In this document: positions 9,152 to 18,081 of the stretch, one piece after another
Position numbering within the stretch: the first letter of the stretch is position 1
Layout: each line of letters starts with the position of its first letter
Assembly (NCBI RefSeq): GCF_038432375.1
Contig: NZ_JBCAUS010000002.1
Coordinates: 808,282 to 872,281 of the forward strand
Direction: 5' to 3'
Origin: Methanococcoides sp. LMO-2
GTDB taxonomy: Archaea > Halobacteriota > Methanosarcinia > Methanosarcinales > Methanosarcinaceae
Length of the DNA stretch: 64,000 nucleotides
Program-made: the position numbers and the translations under genes
Notes under the pieces: generated by a model
Told to the model about the DNA's origin: nothing
The model's database searches: none
Seen by the model: only the letters and a program-made list of their open reading frames with translations

Positions 9152-10399
9152 ATGAGTAAAGTAATTGGATTAAAATGCAGAGAATGTGGTGCTGAATATG
9201 AGGCTGGTATCCAAAATACCTGCTACGAATGTTTCGGACCACTTGAAGTACACTACGACTGGGATGAAATACAGGACACGGCAAGTAAAGAAAAGATAGC
9301 AAGAGGTCCTCCATCTATCTGGAGATATGCAGACCTTCTTCCGATAGATGGAACGAATTATGTTGATCTTGGTTCAGGCTACAATAAATTGCATCATGCA
9401 AAGAACCTCGGTAAAGAACTGGGACTTAAGGAATTATACATTCTTGACGATTCCGTGAATCCCACGAATTCATTCAAGGACAGGGTCACTTCAGTTGCAG
9501 TAAGCAAGGCCCTGGAACTCGGTGCCACTGCAATTGGCTGTGCATCCACCGGAAACCTCGCATCCGCAGTAGGAGCACATGCTGCAAAAGCTGGAATTCC
9601 GGCATACGTCTTCATACCTTCCTCCATTGAGACCGGTAAGATAACACAGATGCTCACATACGATCCAAACGTCATAGCTGTTGACGGGACATATGATGAT
9701 GCAAACCGCCTTGCAAGTGAGGTTGCTGACCAGAATCCCGACTGGGCATTTGTAAACATAAATGTCAGACCATACTACACGGAAGGATCCAGGACCCTTG
9801 CGTTTGAAACTGCCGAGCAGCTTGGATGGAATGCTCCTGATCACATCGTTGCACCGCTTGGAAGCGGAGCACTGCTTTGTGCATTGACCAGAGGTTACAA
9901 GGAACTTGAAAAGATAGGGTTCATAGATGGAAGCAGTTGCATCAGAATATCCGGTTCACAGCCAAGCGGATGTTCCCCAATATCGACCGCTGTTCAGAAC
10001 GATACAGAAGTCATCCCGATAAGGGAACTTGACACAATTGCACACAGCCTAGCTATCGGAAATCCTGCTGACGGATACTATGCAAAGCAGGCGATCCAGA
10101 CTTCAGGAGGTTATGCTGCATCCGTAACGAACGAGGAGATACTTGAGGCTATCCGCCTGCTTGCAAGTACTGAAGGAATTTTCACAGAACCTGCCGGCGG
10201 AACAACAGTTGCTGGTCTTAAGAGCCTTGTAGAAAGCGGCCATATTGACCCCGATGAAAGAACAGTTGTATATGTAACAGGTAATGGTCTGAAAGCACAG
10301 GATACGATTGCGGGGGCAGTTGAGAGACCGGAGTCCATAAAACCATCATATTCCGAATTCACAAAGAAGCTCAACAATATCACAAAAACCAACAATTAA
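9152..10399 (+). CDS. thrC: Threonine synthase
   Basis: 415-residue PLP enzyme that converts O-phosphohomoserine to threonine. The N-terminus has a Zn-ribbon-like CRECG...CYEC pair (Cys9, 12, 24, 27), a common feature of archaeal threonine synthases. Lys109 in PTNSFKDR is the Schiff-base lysine; STGNLASAVGAHAA (about 131-144) is the serine/glycine loop and ASTEGIFTEPAGG (about 335-347) is typical of the fold. AGGAGAGAG precedes the ATG. The MoaD-like gene follows after 21 nt, so the two are probably co-transcribed, a link of threonine synthase to sulfur-carrier chemistry that is also seen in other archaea as far as I recall. Confidence 0.95.
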   Translation: MSKVIGLKCRECGAEYEAGIQNTCYECFGPLEVHYDWDEIQDTASKEKIARGPPSIWRYADLLPIDGTNYVDLGSGYNKLHHAKNLGKELGLKELYILDDSVNPTNSFKDRVTSVAVSKALELGATAIGCASTGNLASAVGAHAAKAGIPAYVFIPSSIETGKITQMLTYDPNVIAVDGTYDDANRLASEVADQNPDWAFVNINVRPYYTEGSRTLAFETAEQLGWNAPDHIVAPLGSGALLCALTRGYKELEKIGFIDGSSCIRISGSQPSGCSPISTAVQNDTEVIPIRELDTIAHSLAIGNPADGYYAKQAIQTSGGYAASVTNEEILEAIRLLASTEGIFTEPAGGTTVAGLKSLVESGHIDPDERTVVYVTGNGLKAQDTIAGAVERPESIKPSYSEFTKKLNNITKTNN

Positions 10400-10420
10400 T
10401 AAATCTAGAGGTGAAACAAA

Positions 10421-10696
10421 ATGGTATCTATAAGATTTTCATCAGCACTTAACAACATAACAAAAACGAGATCCGCAAATATCGATCTGGGTACTGTTAC
10501 AATAAAGACCCTTTTTGATAGACTTACACGCGAGTACGGGGATGAGTTCGAAAGACGCCTGCTTCAGGACGGTGAAGTACGAAGGTTCGTAAATGTCTAT
10601 GTCAATGGAGAAGACATAAGACACCTTTCAGGACTTGACACCAAAATATCCGATACTGACGAAATATCAATTTTGCCAGCAGTAAGCGGTGGCTGA
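10421..10696 (+). CDS. MoaD/ThiS-like ubiquitin-fold small protein
   Basis: 91 residues ending in VSGG. The terminal Gly-Gly is the group that E1-like enzymes adenylate, and the beta-grasp outline (VSIRFSSALN, then NVYVNGEDIRHLSGLDTKISD, then DEISILPAVSGG) is that of MoaD/SAMP proteins. It may serve as sulfur carrier for molybdopterin or tRNA thiolation, or as a protein modifier. AGGTGAAACAAA precedes the ATG. It lies 21 nt after thrC; the E1-like genes at 8021-8839 and 22861-23634 are the obvious activating enzymes. Confidence 0.9.
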   Translation: MVSIRFSSALNNITKTRSANIDLGTVTIKTLFDRLTREYGDEFERRLLQDGEVRRFVNVYVNGEDIRHLSGLDTKISDTDEISILPAVSGG

Positions 10697-10784
10697 TCCT
10701 TAAAAGTACAGTGGAAGAGCAGGCCTGTTGATCCGGAAGATAATGGACCACTAAAAGCCTGCCATTCCCCGAAGTGGTGAACCT

Positions 10785-11693
10785 ATGATGAAATTGAGAA
10801 TCGGACACCTTTCTACCATGTACCATACCTCATTCATACTGATGGGGACAGACTGGCTTGAAAAAGCAGGCATTGAACCTGAGTGGAAACTTTTTGGAGG
10901 AGGACCTGCGATCGTCCATGCACTCGAGAATAACGAGCTGGACATCGGATATATCGGCCTGCCTCCCACAATGATAGGGATCGATGGCGGATTAGATGTC
11001 AGGTGTATTGCAGGCGGTCATGTTGAAGGAACTGTGATGATAGCCACTCCTGAATTCCGGACCCTCGAAGAATGTGGATATGACAAGAGAAATTTTCTGG
11101 AACAATTTAAAGGGCATTTAATAGCCTGTCCACCTTCCGGCTCCATTCATGATGTGATCATCAGGAACTATATTAAGGAAGCAGGGTTTGAGAATGACAT
11201 CGATGTCCTGAACTACGAGTGGGCAGACATGATCCCCGAAGCAATAGCAGACGGGGAGATCAAAGTTGCAGTTGGGACACCATCACTTGCTGTTGTGGCA
11301 AAAAGGTACTGTGATACAAAAATGGTGATACCGCCTGAAAAGCTGTGGCCTGATAATCCAAGTTACGGGATAGTTGCAACCTGTGTCATGATCGAGAACT
11401 CACCTGATACTCTTTTGAAGTTCATTAAATTGCATGAAAATGCCTGTGAATTCATTCGTGAAAATACAAAAGAGGCATCAAAGCTCGTTTCCGATACCAT
11501 TGAAATAATAGATGCCGACTTTGTGAAAGAGATGTATGAAGTATCACCAAAATACTCAGCAGGCATATCAGAAAATTACATTGGTTCCACTATGAGATTC
11601 GTAGATGTGTTGAACGAACTCGGATATATCTCAAAGAAGCTCGAGCAGAAAGATATCTTTGACCTTCGTTTTGTTGAAGAGCTGGAACTTTAA
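10785..11693 (+). CDS. SsuA/NMT1-like periplasmic-binding-fold protein without signal peptide
   Basis: 302 residues. The opening KLRIGHLSTMYHTSFILMGTDW and the pattern GGGPAIVHALENNELDIGYIGLPP match substrate-binding proteins of the nitrate/sulfonate/taurine or thiamine-precursor type. There is no hydrophobic leader or lipobox, so it is probably cytoplasmic, and no permease or ATPase gene is next to it. It may bind a small ligand or be an enzyme of this fold. GTGGTGAACCT precedes two adjacent ATGs (10785, 10788); either could be used. It lies between the thrC-MoaD pair and the convergent cysN, so a sulfur compound is a possible ligand. Confidence 0.65.
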   Translation: MMKLRIGHLSTMYHTSFILMGTDWLEKAGIEPEWKLFGGGPAIVHALENNELDIGYIGLPPTMIGIDGGLDVRCIAGGHVEGTVMIATPEFRTLEECGYDKRNFLEQFKGHLIACPPSGSIHDVIIRNYIKEAGFENDIDVLNYEWADMIPEAIADGEIKVAVGTPSLAVVAKRYCDTKMVIPPEKLWPDNPSYGIVATCVMIENSPDTLLKFIKLHENACEFIRENTKEASKLVSDTIEIIDADFVKEMYEVSPKYSAGISENYIGSTMRFVDVLNELGYISKKLEQKDIFDLRFVEELEL

Positions 11694-11841
11694 CACGAAT
11701 AGGCCATTCATTTTTCCATAGCTTTACTCTTCAGACCTTTTGGTATTTTTTCAATCGCATACCTGCACGCTTAAGAAAAAAAGAGAGGAGGAAAAACTCC
11801 CAATGCATCGATCAAATGCAGAAGTTCCCACCTCAATGAGT

Positions 11842-13389
11842 TCAACTGTTCACATGATCAGAACACAAGACCACAGAAACACCGGATCTTGTAACGATCT
11901 CACACAGACCCTCAATAGTGTCGGAATATTGCGCACTATCAACCGGAATTCCCTTGCAGATGTTTTCCTGTAGCAGCTCATCATCCACATAGATACAATG
12001 CGTACCCTGCATGGAAAGGCGATCATAATTCGCCTGTGCCTCTTCTTTTTTGTCTCCCAGATACCTGATAACCCTGGGCTTGACAGCTTTGCAGGCTTTG
12101 TCAGGAGATACCTGCTTGTATTTAGTGACCATACCAGCAGCAGCTGTCTGGTTGGTGTGAGGATCGATCACAATGAACGAACCTGTGATCTTGTTCTCAG
12201 AGTAAATGTCGGCAAATATCGGGGCCTTTAACTCGACCTTGACCTTTCCGATCTCATTTAAGCTCAGGAACTCCGAAGATCTCATGCTGATATCCTCTGG
12301 GTCGAACTCGTGAAGCACTTCAGAGAAACTTCCCTTTACCATGCTGGTAGTATGCTTGATCACATAATCCTTCCCAATCTCCATGGGATCGCTGTCCATC
12401 CATACGATGTTTGCCTCCAGACTTCCGGCAATTACAGGAAGATCATCAACCTTCGCGATCATATCACCGCGGCTTATGTCAATGTCATCCTCAAGACAGA
12501 GGGTCACTGCCATGGGAGCAAAGGCATGATCAAGGTCACCGTCATACGTAACGATCCTTGAAATTTTGCTTGTCTTACCTGATGGGAGCACTCTCACTTC
12601 ATCTCCTTTGTGGATCACTCCCGAAGCTATTGTACCACAATAACCCCTGAAATCATCGCCTCCGCCCCAGTTAACATACTGGACTGGGAACCTGAAATCA
12701 TTAAGGTTGCGACCACCTGTTACATTCACATTCTCCAGATAATCAAGCAATGTGGATCCCTTATACCAGGGCATATTTTCACTTCGATCGATGACATTGT
12801 CACCTTTAAGGGCACTTATGGGTATGAAGTAAATTGATTCATCTGATAACTTATCAGCAAAAGCATTGAACTCGCTCACAATGTTCTCGAACACTTCTTC
12901 TGAATAATCCACAAGATCCATTTTGTTAACCGCTACCACAAAGTTCCGGATCCCGAGAAGGGACGAGATGAACGAATGGCGTTTTGTCTGCGTCACAACT
13001 CCATTCCTGGCGTCAATAAGGATCAGGGCGAGGGATGCATTAGATGCACCTGTTGCCATGTTCCTTGTGTATTGCTCATGCCCGGGAGTATCGGCAATAA
13101 TAAAACGCCTCTTGGGGGTCGAATAGAACCTGTATGCGACATCGATCGTGATTCCCTGTTCACGTTCTGATTTCAGACCATCGGTTACCAGTGAGTAGTC
13201 GATCTCCTGGTTCCTGTGGGTCTTCGAGAATGTCTTTATCAGATTCAGCTGATCCTCGAATATTGATTTTGAATCATATAACAATCTCCCGATAAGGGTT
13301 GATTTGCCATCATCCACACTTCCTGCAGTGGCAAACCTTAACAGGTCGATATTCTGATTTTGTTCTATCAAAGAGCCAGAATCCTTCAA
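11842..13389 (-). CDS. cysN: Sulfate adenylyltransferase subunit 1 (GTPase)
   Basis: 515 residues. CysN uses GTP hydrolysis to drive ATP sulfurylase (CysD), forming adenosine 5'-phosphosulfate from sulfate. G motifs are clear: [11 protein letters not shown] (about residue 22), [12 protein letters not shown] (about 98) and NKMDL (about 152), followed by two beta-barrel domains as in EF-Tu-like proteins. No APS kinase (CysC) domain is fused at the C-terminus. It starts with TTG at 13387-13389, overlapping the cysD stop in TTGA, so translation is coupled. CysND-type ATP sulfurylase is mainly bacterial, which suggests acquisition by transfer. Confidence 0.95.
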   Translation of the reverse strand: MKDSGSLIEQNQNIDLLRFATAGSVDDGKSTLIGRLLYDSKSIFEDQLNLIKTFSKTHRNQEIDYSLVTDGLKSEREQGITIDVAYRFYSTPKRRFIIADTPGHEQYTRNMATGASNASLALILIDARNGVVTQTKRHSFISSLLGIRNFVVAVNKMDLVDYSEEVFENIVSEFNAFADKLSDESIYFIPISALKGDNVIDRSENMPWYKGSTLLDYLENVNVTGGRNLNDFRFPVQYVNWGGGDDFRGYCGTIASGVIHKGDEVRVLPSGKTSKISRIVTYDGDLDHAFAPMAVTLCLEDDIDISRGDMIAKVDDLPVIAGSLEANIVWMDSDPMEIGKDYVIKHTTSMVKGSFSEVLHEFDPEDISMRSSEFLSLNEIGKVKVELKAPIFADIYSENKITGSFIVIDPHTNQTAAAGMVTKYKQVSPDKACKAVKPRVIRYLGDKKEEAQANYDRLSMQGTHCIYVDDELLQENICKGIPVDSAQYSDTIEGLCEIVTRSGVSVVLCSDHVNS

Positions 13390-14294
13390 AAGTATCCCTC
13401 CTTCTTCTTTTGCTCCATGGAACTATCCTGGTCGTGATCGATCACCCTTGTGATACGCTCGGAATGACGGGCAACCATCATCTCCTCAATTATCTTCGGG
13501 AGGGTGTCTGCCTCTGACCTTACTGCACCTGTACAGTAATGGCATCCCAGTGTCCTGAAACGGCACATGACCTCCTTGACCTCCTCCTCGTGCTCATCCG
13601 TATAGACCGGAATTAGCTGACCATGCTTCTCGATGACCGGCCTTTTCTTCGCAAAGTAAAGTGGAACGATCTCAATATTCTCATGGTAGATATATGTCCA
13701 GATATCAAGCTCTGTCCAGTTTGAGAGCGGGAATATCCTGATAGACTCCCCGGGATCGATCTTTGAATTGAAAAGATTCCACAATTCGGGTTTCTGGTCC
13801 TTTGGGTTCCACTGCCCATGTTTGTCACGGAAGGAAAATATCCTCTCCTTTGCCCTTGATTTCTCTTCGTCCCTTCGGGCACCACCAAAGGCTGCATCAT
13901 AGCCGCCTTCCTTTAGTCCGTCAAGGAGAGCTTTCGTCTTAAGCTCGGCACAACATTTGACCGTTCCCACTGTAAGGGGATTTACCCCTCTTTTGAGAGC
14001 CTCCTCATTCCTATGAACTTTCAGGTCAAGATCATGCTTCTTTGTATAGTAATCCCTGAACTCATACATTTCAGGGAACTTGTATCCCGTATCAATGTGC
14101 AATAAGGGGAAAGGCACCTTTTTCGGGTAAAAGGCCTTGATAGCCAGATGGGCCATCACTGACGAGTCCTTGCCCACAGAATACAACATCACCGGATTTT
14201 CAAATTCTGCAGCAACCTCTCGGATAATGCCTATGCTTTCGGCTTCAAGTGTCTTTAAATTTGAAAGATGATAAGATTCTTCCACACTTGCCAT
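13386..14294 (-). CDS. cysD: Sulfate adenylyltransferase subunit 2
   Basis: 302 residues, the catalytic PP-loop subunit of ATP sulfurylase: sulfate plus ATP gives APS plus pyrophosphate. Seen: the PP-loop [10 protein letters not shown] at about residues 38-47, [16 protein letters not shown] near 86-101, [16 protein letters not shown] near 146-161 and the C-terminal GCHYCTGA plus [13 protein letters not shown]. Length is normal for the family. GGAGGGTC stands 3 nt before the ATG. It is first of the cysD-cysN pair; cysH is 120 nt upstream in the same direction and may have its own promoter or share one. Confidence 0.95.
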   Translation of the reverse strand: MASVEESYHLSNLKTLEAESIGIIREVAAEFENPVMLYSVGKDSSVMAHLAIKAFYPKKVPFPLLHIDTGYKFPEMYEFRDYYTKKHDLDLKVHRNEEALKRGVNPLTVGTVKCCAELKTKALLDGLKEGGYDAAFGGARRDEEKSRAKERIFSFRDKHGQWNPKDQKPELWNLFNSKIDPGESIRIFPLSNWTELDIWTYIYHENIEIVPLYFAKKRPVIEKHGQLIPVYTDEHEEEVKEVMCRFRTLGCHYCTGAVRSEADTLPKIIEEMMVARHSERITRVIDHDQDSSMEQKKKEGYF

Positions 14295-14414
14295 TTTGAC
14301 CCTCCACTAATTTTATTCATAATGATATTCAATAACGTACTCAATCGGACCTGTGATCCCTTCTTCTGAAGTGCTAATTGTGATGAATTGATTCAGAAGT
14401 CCAAATACTAAGTT

Positions 14415-15158
14415 TCAATCCCGGGAACTGATGTTCCCCGAATGAAGTCCACATTCTTTTTTAGTGGCTTCTTCCCACCACCAGCGTCCTTCACGTTCAT
14501 GCTGTCCCGGCAGAACGGGTCTTGTGCATGGTTCACAACCAATGCTGACATATCCCTTCTCATGGAGTTCATTGTACGGAACATCGTTTTCCCTGATGTA
14601 ATCCCAGACCTGCCTGGAGGTCCAGTTCGCCAGAGGATTGAACTTTACAAGCATGCCGTCTCCAAATACAGGATCTAACTCTACAACAGGAATGTCGGCA
14701 CGTGTGTTGGGGCTCTGGTCCTTGCGCTGGCCTGTGATCCATGCAGACCTCCTGCTAAGGGAACGATTGAGTGGATCGACCTTTCTGGCAGCACAACATT
14801 CTTTGTGCCCGTCCTTGTAGAAGGAAAACATACCCTTCTTGTGAACCAGTTCCTCGGTCTTTTCCCTGTTCGCGAAGAAGACCTCCAGATCAATGTTGTA
14901 ATGATCCCGCACCACTTCGAAGAATTTGTAGGTTTCAGGATGAAGACGCCCCGTATCAATGGAGAATACACTCACATCTGACATGATCTTTGTCGCCATA
15001 TCAATGAGCACAACATCCTCAGCACCACTGAATGCGATAGAGATACCTGAACCAAACCTGTTCAGTGCATACTCAAGGATCTCCTGTGGTGATCTGCTCT
15101 TATATTCTTCAGCAAATTGTTCCATTTCTTTTATTAATTCCTTATCTGGCTCCGGCAT
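14415..15158 (-). CDS. cysH: Adenylylsulfate (APS) reductase, CysH family
   Basis: 247 residues. It reduces APS to sulfite and AMP using thioredoxin-like reductants. The PP-loop-type segment [14 protein letters not shown] is near residues 40-53. Two cysteine pairs that hold a [4Fe-4S] cluster in APS reductases, CC in KECCAARK (about 119-126) and CxxC in GCEPCTRP (about 207-214), are both present, and the catalytic cysteine lies in KKECGLH near the C-terminus. These pairs, with no APS kinase gene nearby, point to APS rather than PAPS as substrate. The thioredoxin-like protein at 17702-18034 might be the electron donor. Confidence 0.92.
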   Translation of the reverse strand: MPEPDKELIKEMEQFAEEYKSRSPQEILEYALNRFGSGISIAFSGAEDVVLIDMATKIMSDVSVFSIDTGRLHPETYKFFEVVRDHYNIDLEVFFANREKTEELVHKKGMFSFYKDGHKECCAARKVDPLNRSLSRRSAWITGQRKDQSPNTRADIPVVELDPVFGDGMLVKFNPLANWTSRQVWDYIRENDVPYNELHEKGYVSIGCEPCTRPVLPGQHEREGRWWWEEATKKECGLHSGNISSRD

Positions 15159-15293
15159 AGTTCCATTTCCTGATGATTTTCATTGAATGATCCCGTGCTT
15201 GGACATATAGTATCAGCAAGTGTCAGTAATGAGGAGGAATGAAGAGATGAGATCCGGATATGAGCCTCTTGCTGCTTACCCGGAAAACTCAAT

Positions 15294-16154
15294 TCATTCC
15301 AGCACAAAAGCCTTGAACTCTTCAAAGCCCACACGCTGGATAGTATCTCCAAACCGCTCTCCTGAAGTTGCTTCGATCTTGAAGAACTCCACGGACCTTT
15401 CGATTATCCTGAACAGGGTGTTCTCATCCACAAGCTCGGTCAGTTTGACACCAAGCCTTGGATGTTTACCGACCTTGCCACCAACATAGACCGTGTAACC
15501 TTCACGGGACTTCACCCATGCTTCTGTCGGGCATATCAGGAGACATTGTCCACAGAGATTACATTTGTCCCTGTAAAATTCCAGGCCACCATTCTCGACC
15601 TTTATCGCATCCACGGGACACACTGTTTGACAGAGGCCACAATAGGTACATTTATCCTTTACCCATTCCGGCTCAAGTCCCCCCATTACTCCAAGATCAT
15701 TCTCCTGTGGCTTCATACATGATGACGGACAGCCAGTAACTGCAAATTTGAACTTGCCGGGAAGTTCCATGGCAAAGTACTTCTCATCGATCTTCTTTGC
15801 AATATCCTCCGAATCGATCAGTCCACGCGGACAAATGAGATTTCCCTGACATGCAACTACTCCGCGGACCCTGGGTCCACAGGTACCCTGATGAACATCT
15901 CCTTTCTCAAGCTCATCAAGAAGGTCCTCTGCATCATCGAACGGAACATATGAGATCTCAAGTCCCTGCCGTGCAGTTATGTGGACCTCCCCTCTTCCAT
16001 ACTTCTCGGAAGCATCTGCAAGTGCCCTGAGCTGATCAGCGGTCAGCTGACCCCCAACGACACGAAGTCGCATTGAGAAAAGGTCTTCCTTCTGCCTCTG
16101 GCGAAGAAAACCGCCTTGTTTGAGCCTGTCATAGTTGATAGTCTTATTACCCAT
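15294..16154 (-). CDS. Siroheme [4Fe-4S] sulfite (or nitrite) reductase with ferredoxin domain
   Basis: 286 residues, probably the assimilatory sulfite reductase that completes sulfate to sulfide. It has an N-terminal substrate half-domain with TARQGLEI (about residue 60), the siroheme/cluster ligand cysteines CQGNLIC (C-x5-C) and TGCPSSC (C-x3-C), then an inserted 2[4Fe-4S] ferredoxin domain (CTYCGLCQTVCP and CNLCGQCLLICP, about 168-214) and a short C-terminal part. This small Dsr-like layout resembles AsrC and the Dsr-like proteins of methanogens and is shorter than CysI. GGGTGATAATAC precedes the ATG. The direct donor is unknown; nitrite as substrate cannot be excluded. Confidence 0.85.
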   Translation of the reverse strand: MGNKTINYDRLKQGGFLRQRQKEDLFSMRLRVVGGQLTADQLRALADASEKYGRGEVHITARQGLEISYVPFDDAEDLLDELEKGDVHQGTCGPRVRGVVACQGNLICPRGLIDSEDIAKKIDEKYFAMELPGKFKFAVTGCPSSCMKPQENDLGVMGGLEPEWVKDKCTYCGLCQTVCPVDAIKVENGGLEFYRDKCNLCGQCLLICPTEAWVKSREGYTVYVGGKVGKHPRLGVKLTELVDENTLFRIIERSVEFFKIEATSGERFGDTIQRVGFEEFKAFVLE

Positions 16155-16372
16155 GTATTATCACCCTAACTTCCACAGATTGAGATATATAGGTACATAA
16201 AAAGGCAAAAGTTGCACTCTTTTAGTGGTAATTTTAGCCCCATTCCCCATTGCTATATAACAAATTACCTTTCATTTGCTATATATTTACTCCAGAAAAA
16301 GTGTGTAAATAAAGCTAAGTAAATCGGGAAATATAAAATTAAACGGGACTATTGAAAGGGGGTTATCACTAA
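16155..16372. promoter_or_regulatory. Divergent promoter region, sulfite reductase / PiT permease
   Basis: 218 bases between divergent starts. TATA-like boxes TATATA occur at about 16184-16192, 16253-16260 and 16281-16290. The decamer TTGCTATATA occurs twice, about 28 bases apart (around 16250 and 16278), which might be paired promoter elements or regulator sites. GGGGGTTATCA precedes the permease ATG. Confidence 0.5.
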
Positions 16373-17332
16373 ATGATCATAGCACTGGCTGCAATTGCAT
16401 CTGCGATCTTCATGGGGATCAACATCGGCGGGAACAATGCAGCTGCTGCCATGGGGCCAGCATATGGTGCAAGGGCCCGTACTAAAAGACAGGCAGTGAT
16501 ATTGATAGCAATATTTTCCCTTCTCGGTGCCCTGATCAGTGGTGAAGAGGTCATCAGGACCCTTGGCGAAGGAATTATTCCAGGCAATACAATTACCATT
16601 ACAGCAGCTATCATTGCAACAAGTGCAGCTGCCATCAGCCTGTTCATAGGGAACATACTAAAGGTCCCGATATCAGCAAGCCAGTCAGCAGTAGGTGCTA
16701 TTGTAGGAATCGGTATATTCTACGGGATACTCGATACCCAACTGCTTTCACAGATAGCAGGCTGGTGGATCGTTACTCCGATACTTGCATTCGTTCTAGC
16801 TTATCTTTCCGGCAAATATATTCACCCCCGACTTGTGGTATGGCTTGTGGAACATGAATCGGAAGCAGAAATAAGAAGCACTATCGGAAAACTCCTGACG
16901 GTGACCGGTTGTTATGTTGCCTATTCGGCAGGTGCAAACAATGCTGCCAATGCTGTCGGTCCTCTCGTAGGAGCAGGATTTGTGGACGCAACAACAGGAG
17001 CTGTTATCGGAGGTCTTACGCTTGGCATTGGAGCTATAGTGATAGGAGGTCGTGTCCTCCAGACCGTCGGGACGGATATAGCAGAGATCTGTACCATACG
17101 TGCAATCTTCATCGAAGTGATCGTGGCAATCATCGTACACGTTGCATCCCATTACGGCATACCTGTGGCACTCGGCCAGCTGGTACCGGCAGCGGTTATA
17201 GGAATCGGATGTGCCAACAATGGCATGGCTACGATGAAGAATAGGATGGTAAGACGAATTGTGGTAATGTGGGTAATATCACCACTGGTAGCAGGTCTGA
17301 TGGCATATACTGCCATCAGCCTTATTTCCTGA
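16373..17332 (+). CDS. PiT-family anion permease, probable sulfate transporter (CysP-like)
   Basis: 319 residues, almost entirely hydrophobic, with about eight or nine helices. It carries the duplicated PiT signature: GINIGGNNAAAAMGPAYGA near residue 15 and YSAGANNAANAVGPLVGA near residue 183, the two pseudo-symmetric ion-binding loops. PiT proteins normally take up phosphate, but the Bacillus CysP protein of this family moves sulfate and sits with cysH. Here the gene is divergent from the sulfite reductase and next to cysH, cysD and cysN, so sulfate is the likely substrate. Phosphate remains possible. Confidence 0.85.
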   Translation: MIIALAAIASAIFMGINIGGNNAAAAMGPAYGARARTKRQAVILIAIFSLLGALISGEEVIRTLGEGIIPGNTITITAAIIATSAAAISLFIGNILKVPISASQSAVGAIVGIGIFYGILDTQLLSQIAGWWIVTPILAFVLAYLSGKYIHPRLVVWLVEHESEAEIRSTIGKLLTVTGCYVAYSAGANNAANAVGPLVGAGFVDATTGAVIGGLTLGIGAIVIGGRVLQTVGTDIAEICTIRAIFIEVIVAIIVHVASHYGIPVALGQLVPAAVIGIGCANNGMATMKNRMVRRIVVMWVISPLVAGLMAYTAISLIS

Positions 17333-17459
17333 AATGAAAAAACAATAGTTTGCCAGTCTGGATCGGTACGAATGAATTTATGCCGGTTCGATGAATCATA
17401 TACTTTAACAGATCCTCTAGAAATATTAACATTAATCTTATTGATCAGCTCTGCCAGCT

Positions 17460-17687
17460 TCACCTGGCATTTTCTTTTTTGAGTGATTCTTCAGCCCTGT
17501 TCATCAGTTCTTCATTGTCTTCATAGATCTTCCGGACATTATCCATTGCACGGTTGAGCCGTTTTTTCAGCACTACAAGTTCCCTGTCTGATAGCTCATA
17601 CTCAGGAACATTGTCTATCCACAGCTGCTGAACTTCGATAAGGGCATCTATCGCTGATTTTGTTCTGTTGATCGTTGTAGCGTCCAT
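17460..17687 (-). CDS. Small helical protein, unknown function
   Basis: 75 residues, highly charged and predicted to be mostly alpha-helical or coiled-coil (LKKRLNRAMDNVRKIYEDNE, about residues 40-60), ending EESLKKENAR. No cysteine, no membrane segment. The ATG at 17685-17687 is divergent from the thioredoxin-like gene 14 bases away, so the two promoters overlap the opposite coding regions or the real starts differ slightly. Function not recognised. Confidence 0.55.
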   Translation of the reverse strand: MDATTINRTKSAIDALIEVQQLWIDNVPEYELSDRELVVLKKRLNRAMDNVRKIYEDNEELMNRAEESLKKENAR

Positions 17688-17701
17688 GAAACTCCTTATA
17701 T

Positions 17702-18034
17702 ATGCAAGATATTAATAAGGTAATGGGGGAGGCAATAATTGTCGTGATACCATTTGTTATTTATCTGACAGTTAATAGACCATCGATGACATTAATAGAG
17801 CTATATTATTCCGATATTTGCATGAACTGCCATTATGTCAGGAACCAGATAATCGAAGTTCTTCCTGAAGGAGTTATGTTCAAAGAGATCAACGTAACCA
17901 GCTCAGAAGGAGCTGAGAGAGCAAAGCAACTAGGGATAGAAGAAGTACCTACTATTACTATTAATGGGGAGGTCGCGCTGATCGGACGAGTGGAAAAGGA
18001 CGAGATACTGGAGGAACTTGAAGAGTTCCTTTGA
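17702..18034 (+). CDS. Thioredoxin/glutaredoxin-like protein with N-terminal hydrophobic segment
   Basis: 110 residues. The C-terminal 80 residues form a thioredoxin fold: the redox motif CMNC in YYSDICMNCHYVRNQ (about residues 35-50), cis-proline loop EVPTITINGE (about 82-91) and a final helix EILEELEEFL. Residues 9-24 (EAIIVVIPFVIYLTVN) are hydrophobic and could anchor it to the membrane, unless the true start is the ATG at 17783. It stands between the sulfate island and SepCysS; reduction of CysH or SepCysS is a reasonable but unproven role. Confidence 0.7.
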   Translation: MQDINKVMGEAIIVVIPFVIYLTVNRPSMTLIELYYSDICMNCHYVRNQIIEVLPEGVMFKEINVTSSEGAERAKQLGIEEVPTITINGEVALIGRVEKDEILEELEEFL

Positions 18035-18081
18035 TCAAACGGAATCGTAGCAGAACAAAAGAATCCAGGGGGAATTCCTAA

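Noticed and set aside
16373-17332. Phosphate transporter proper
   Set aside because: Fold fits, but no pst/pho gene is near and all close neighbours are sulfate assimilation genes; kept only as an alternative.
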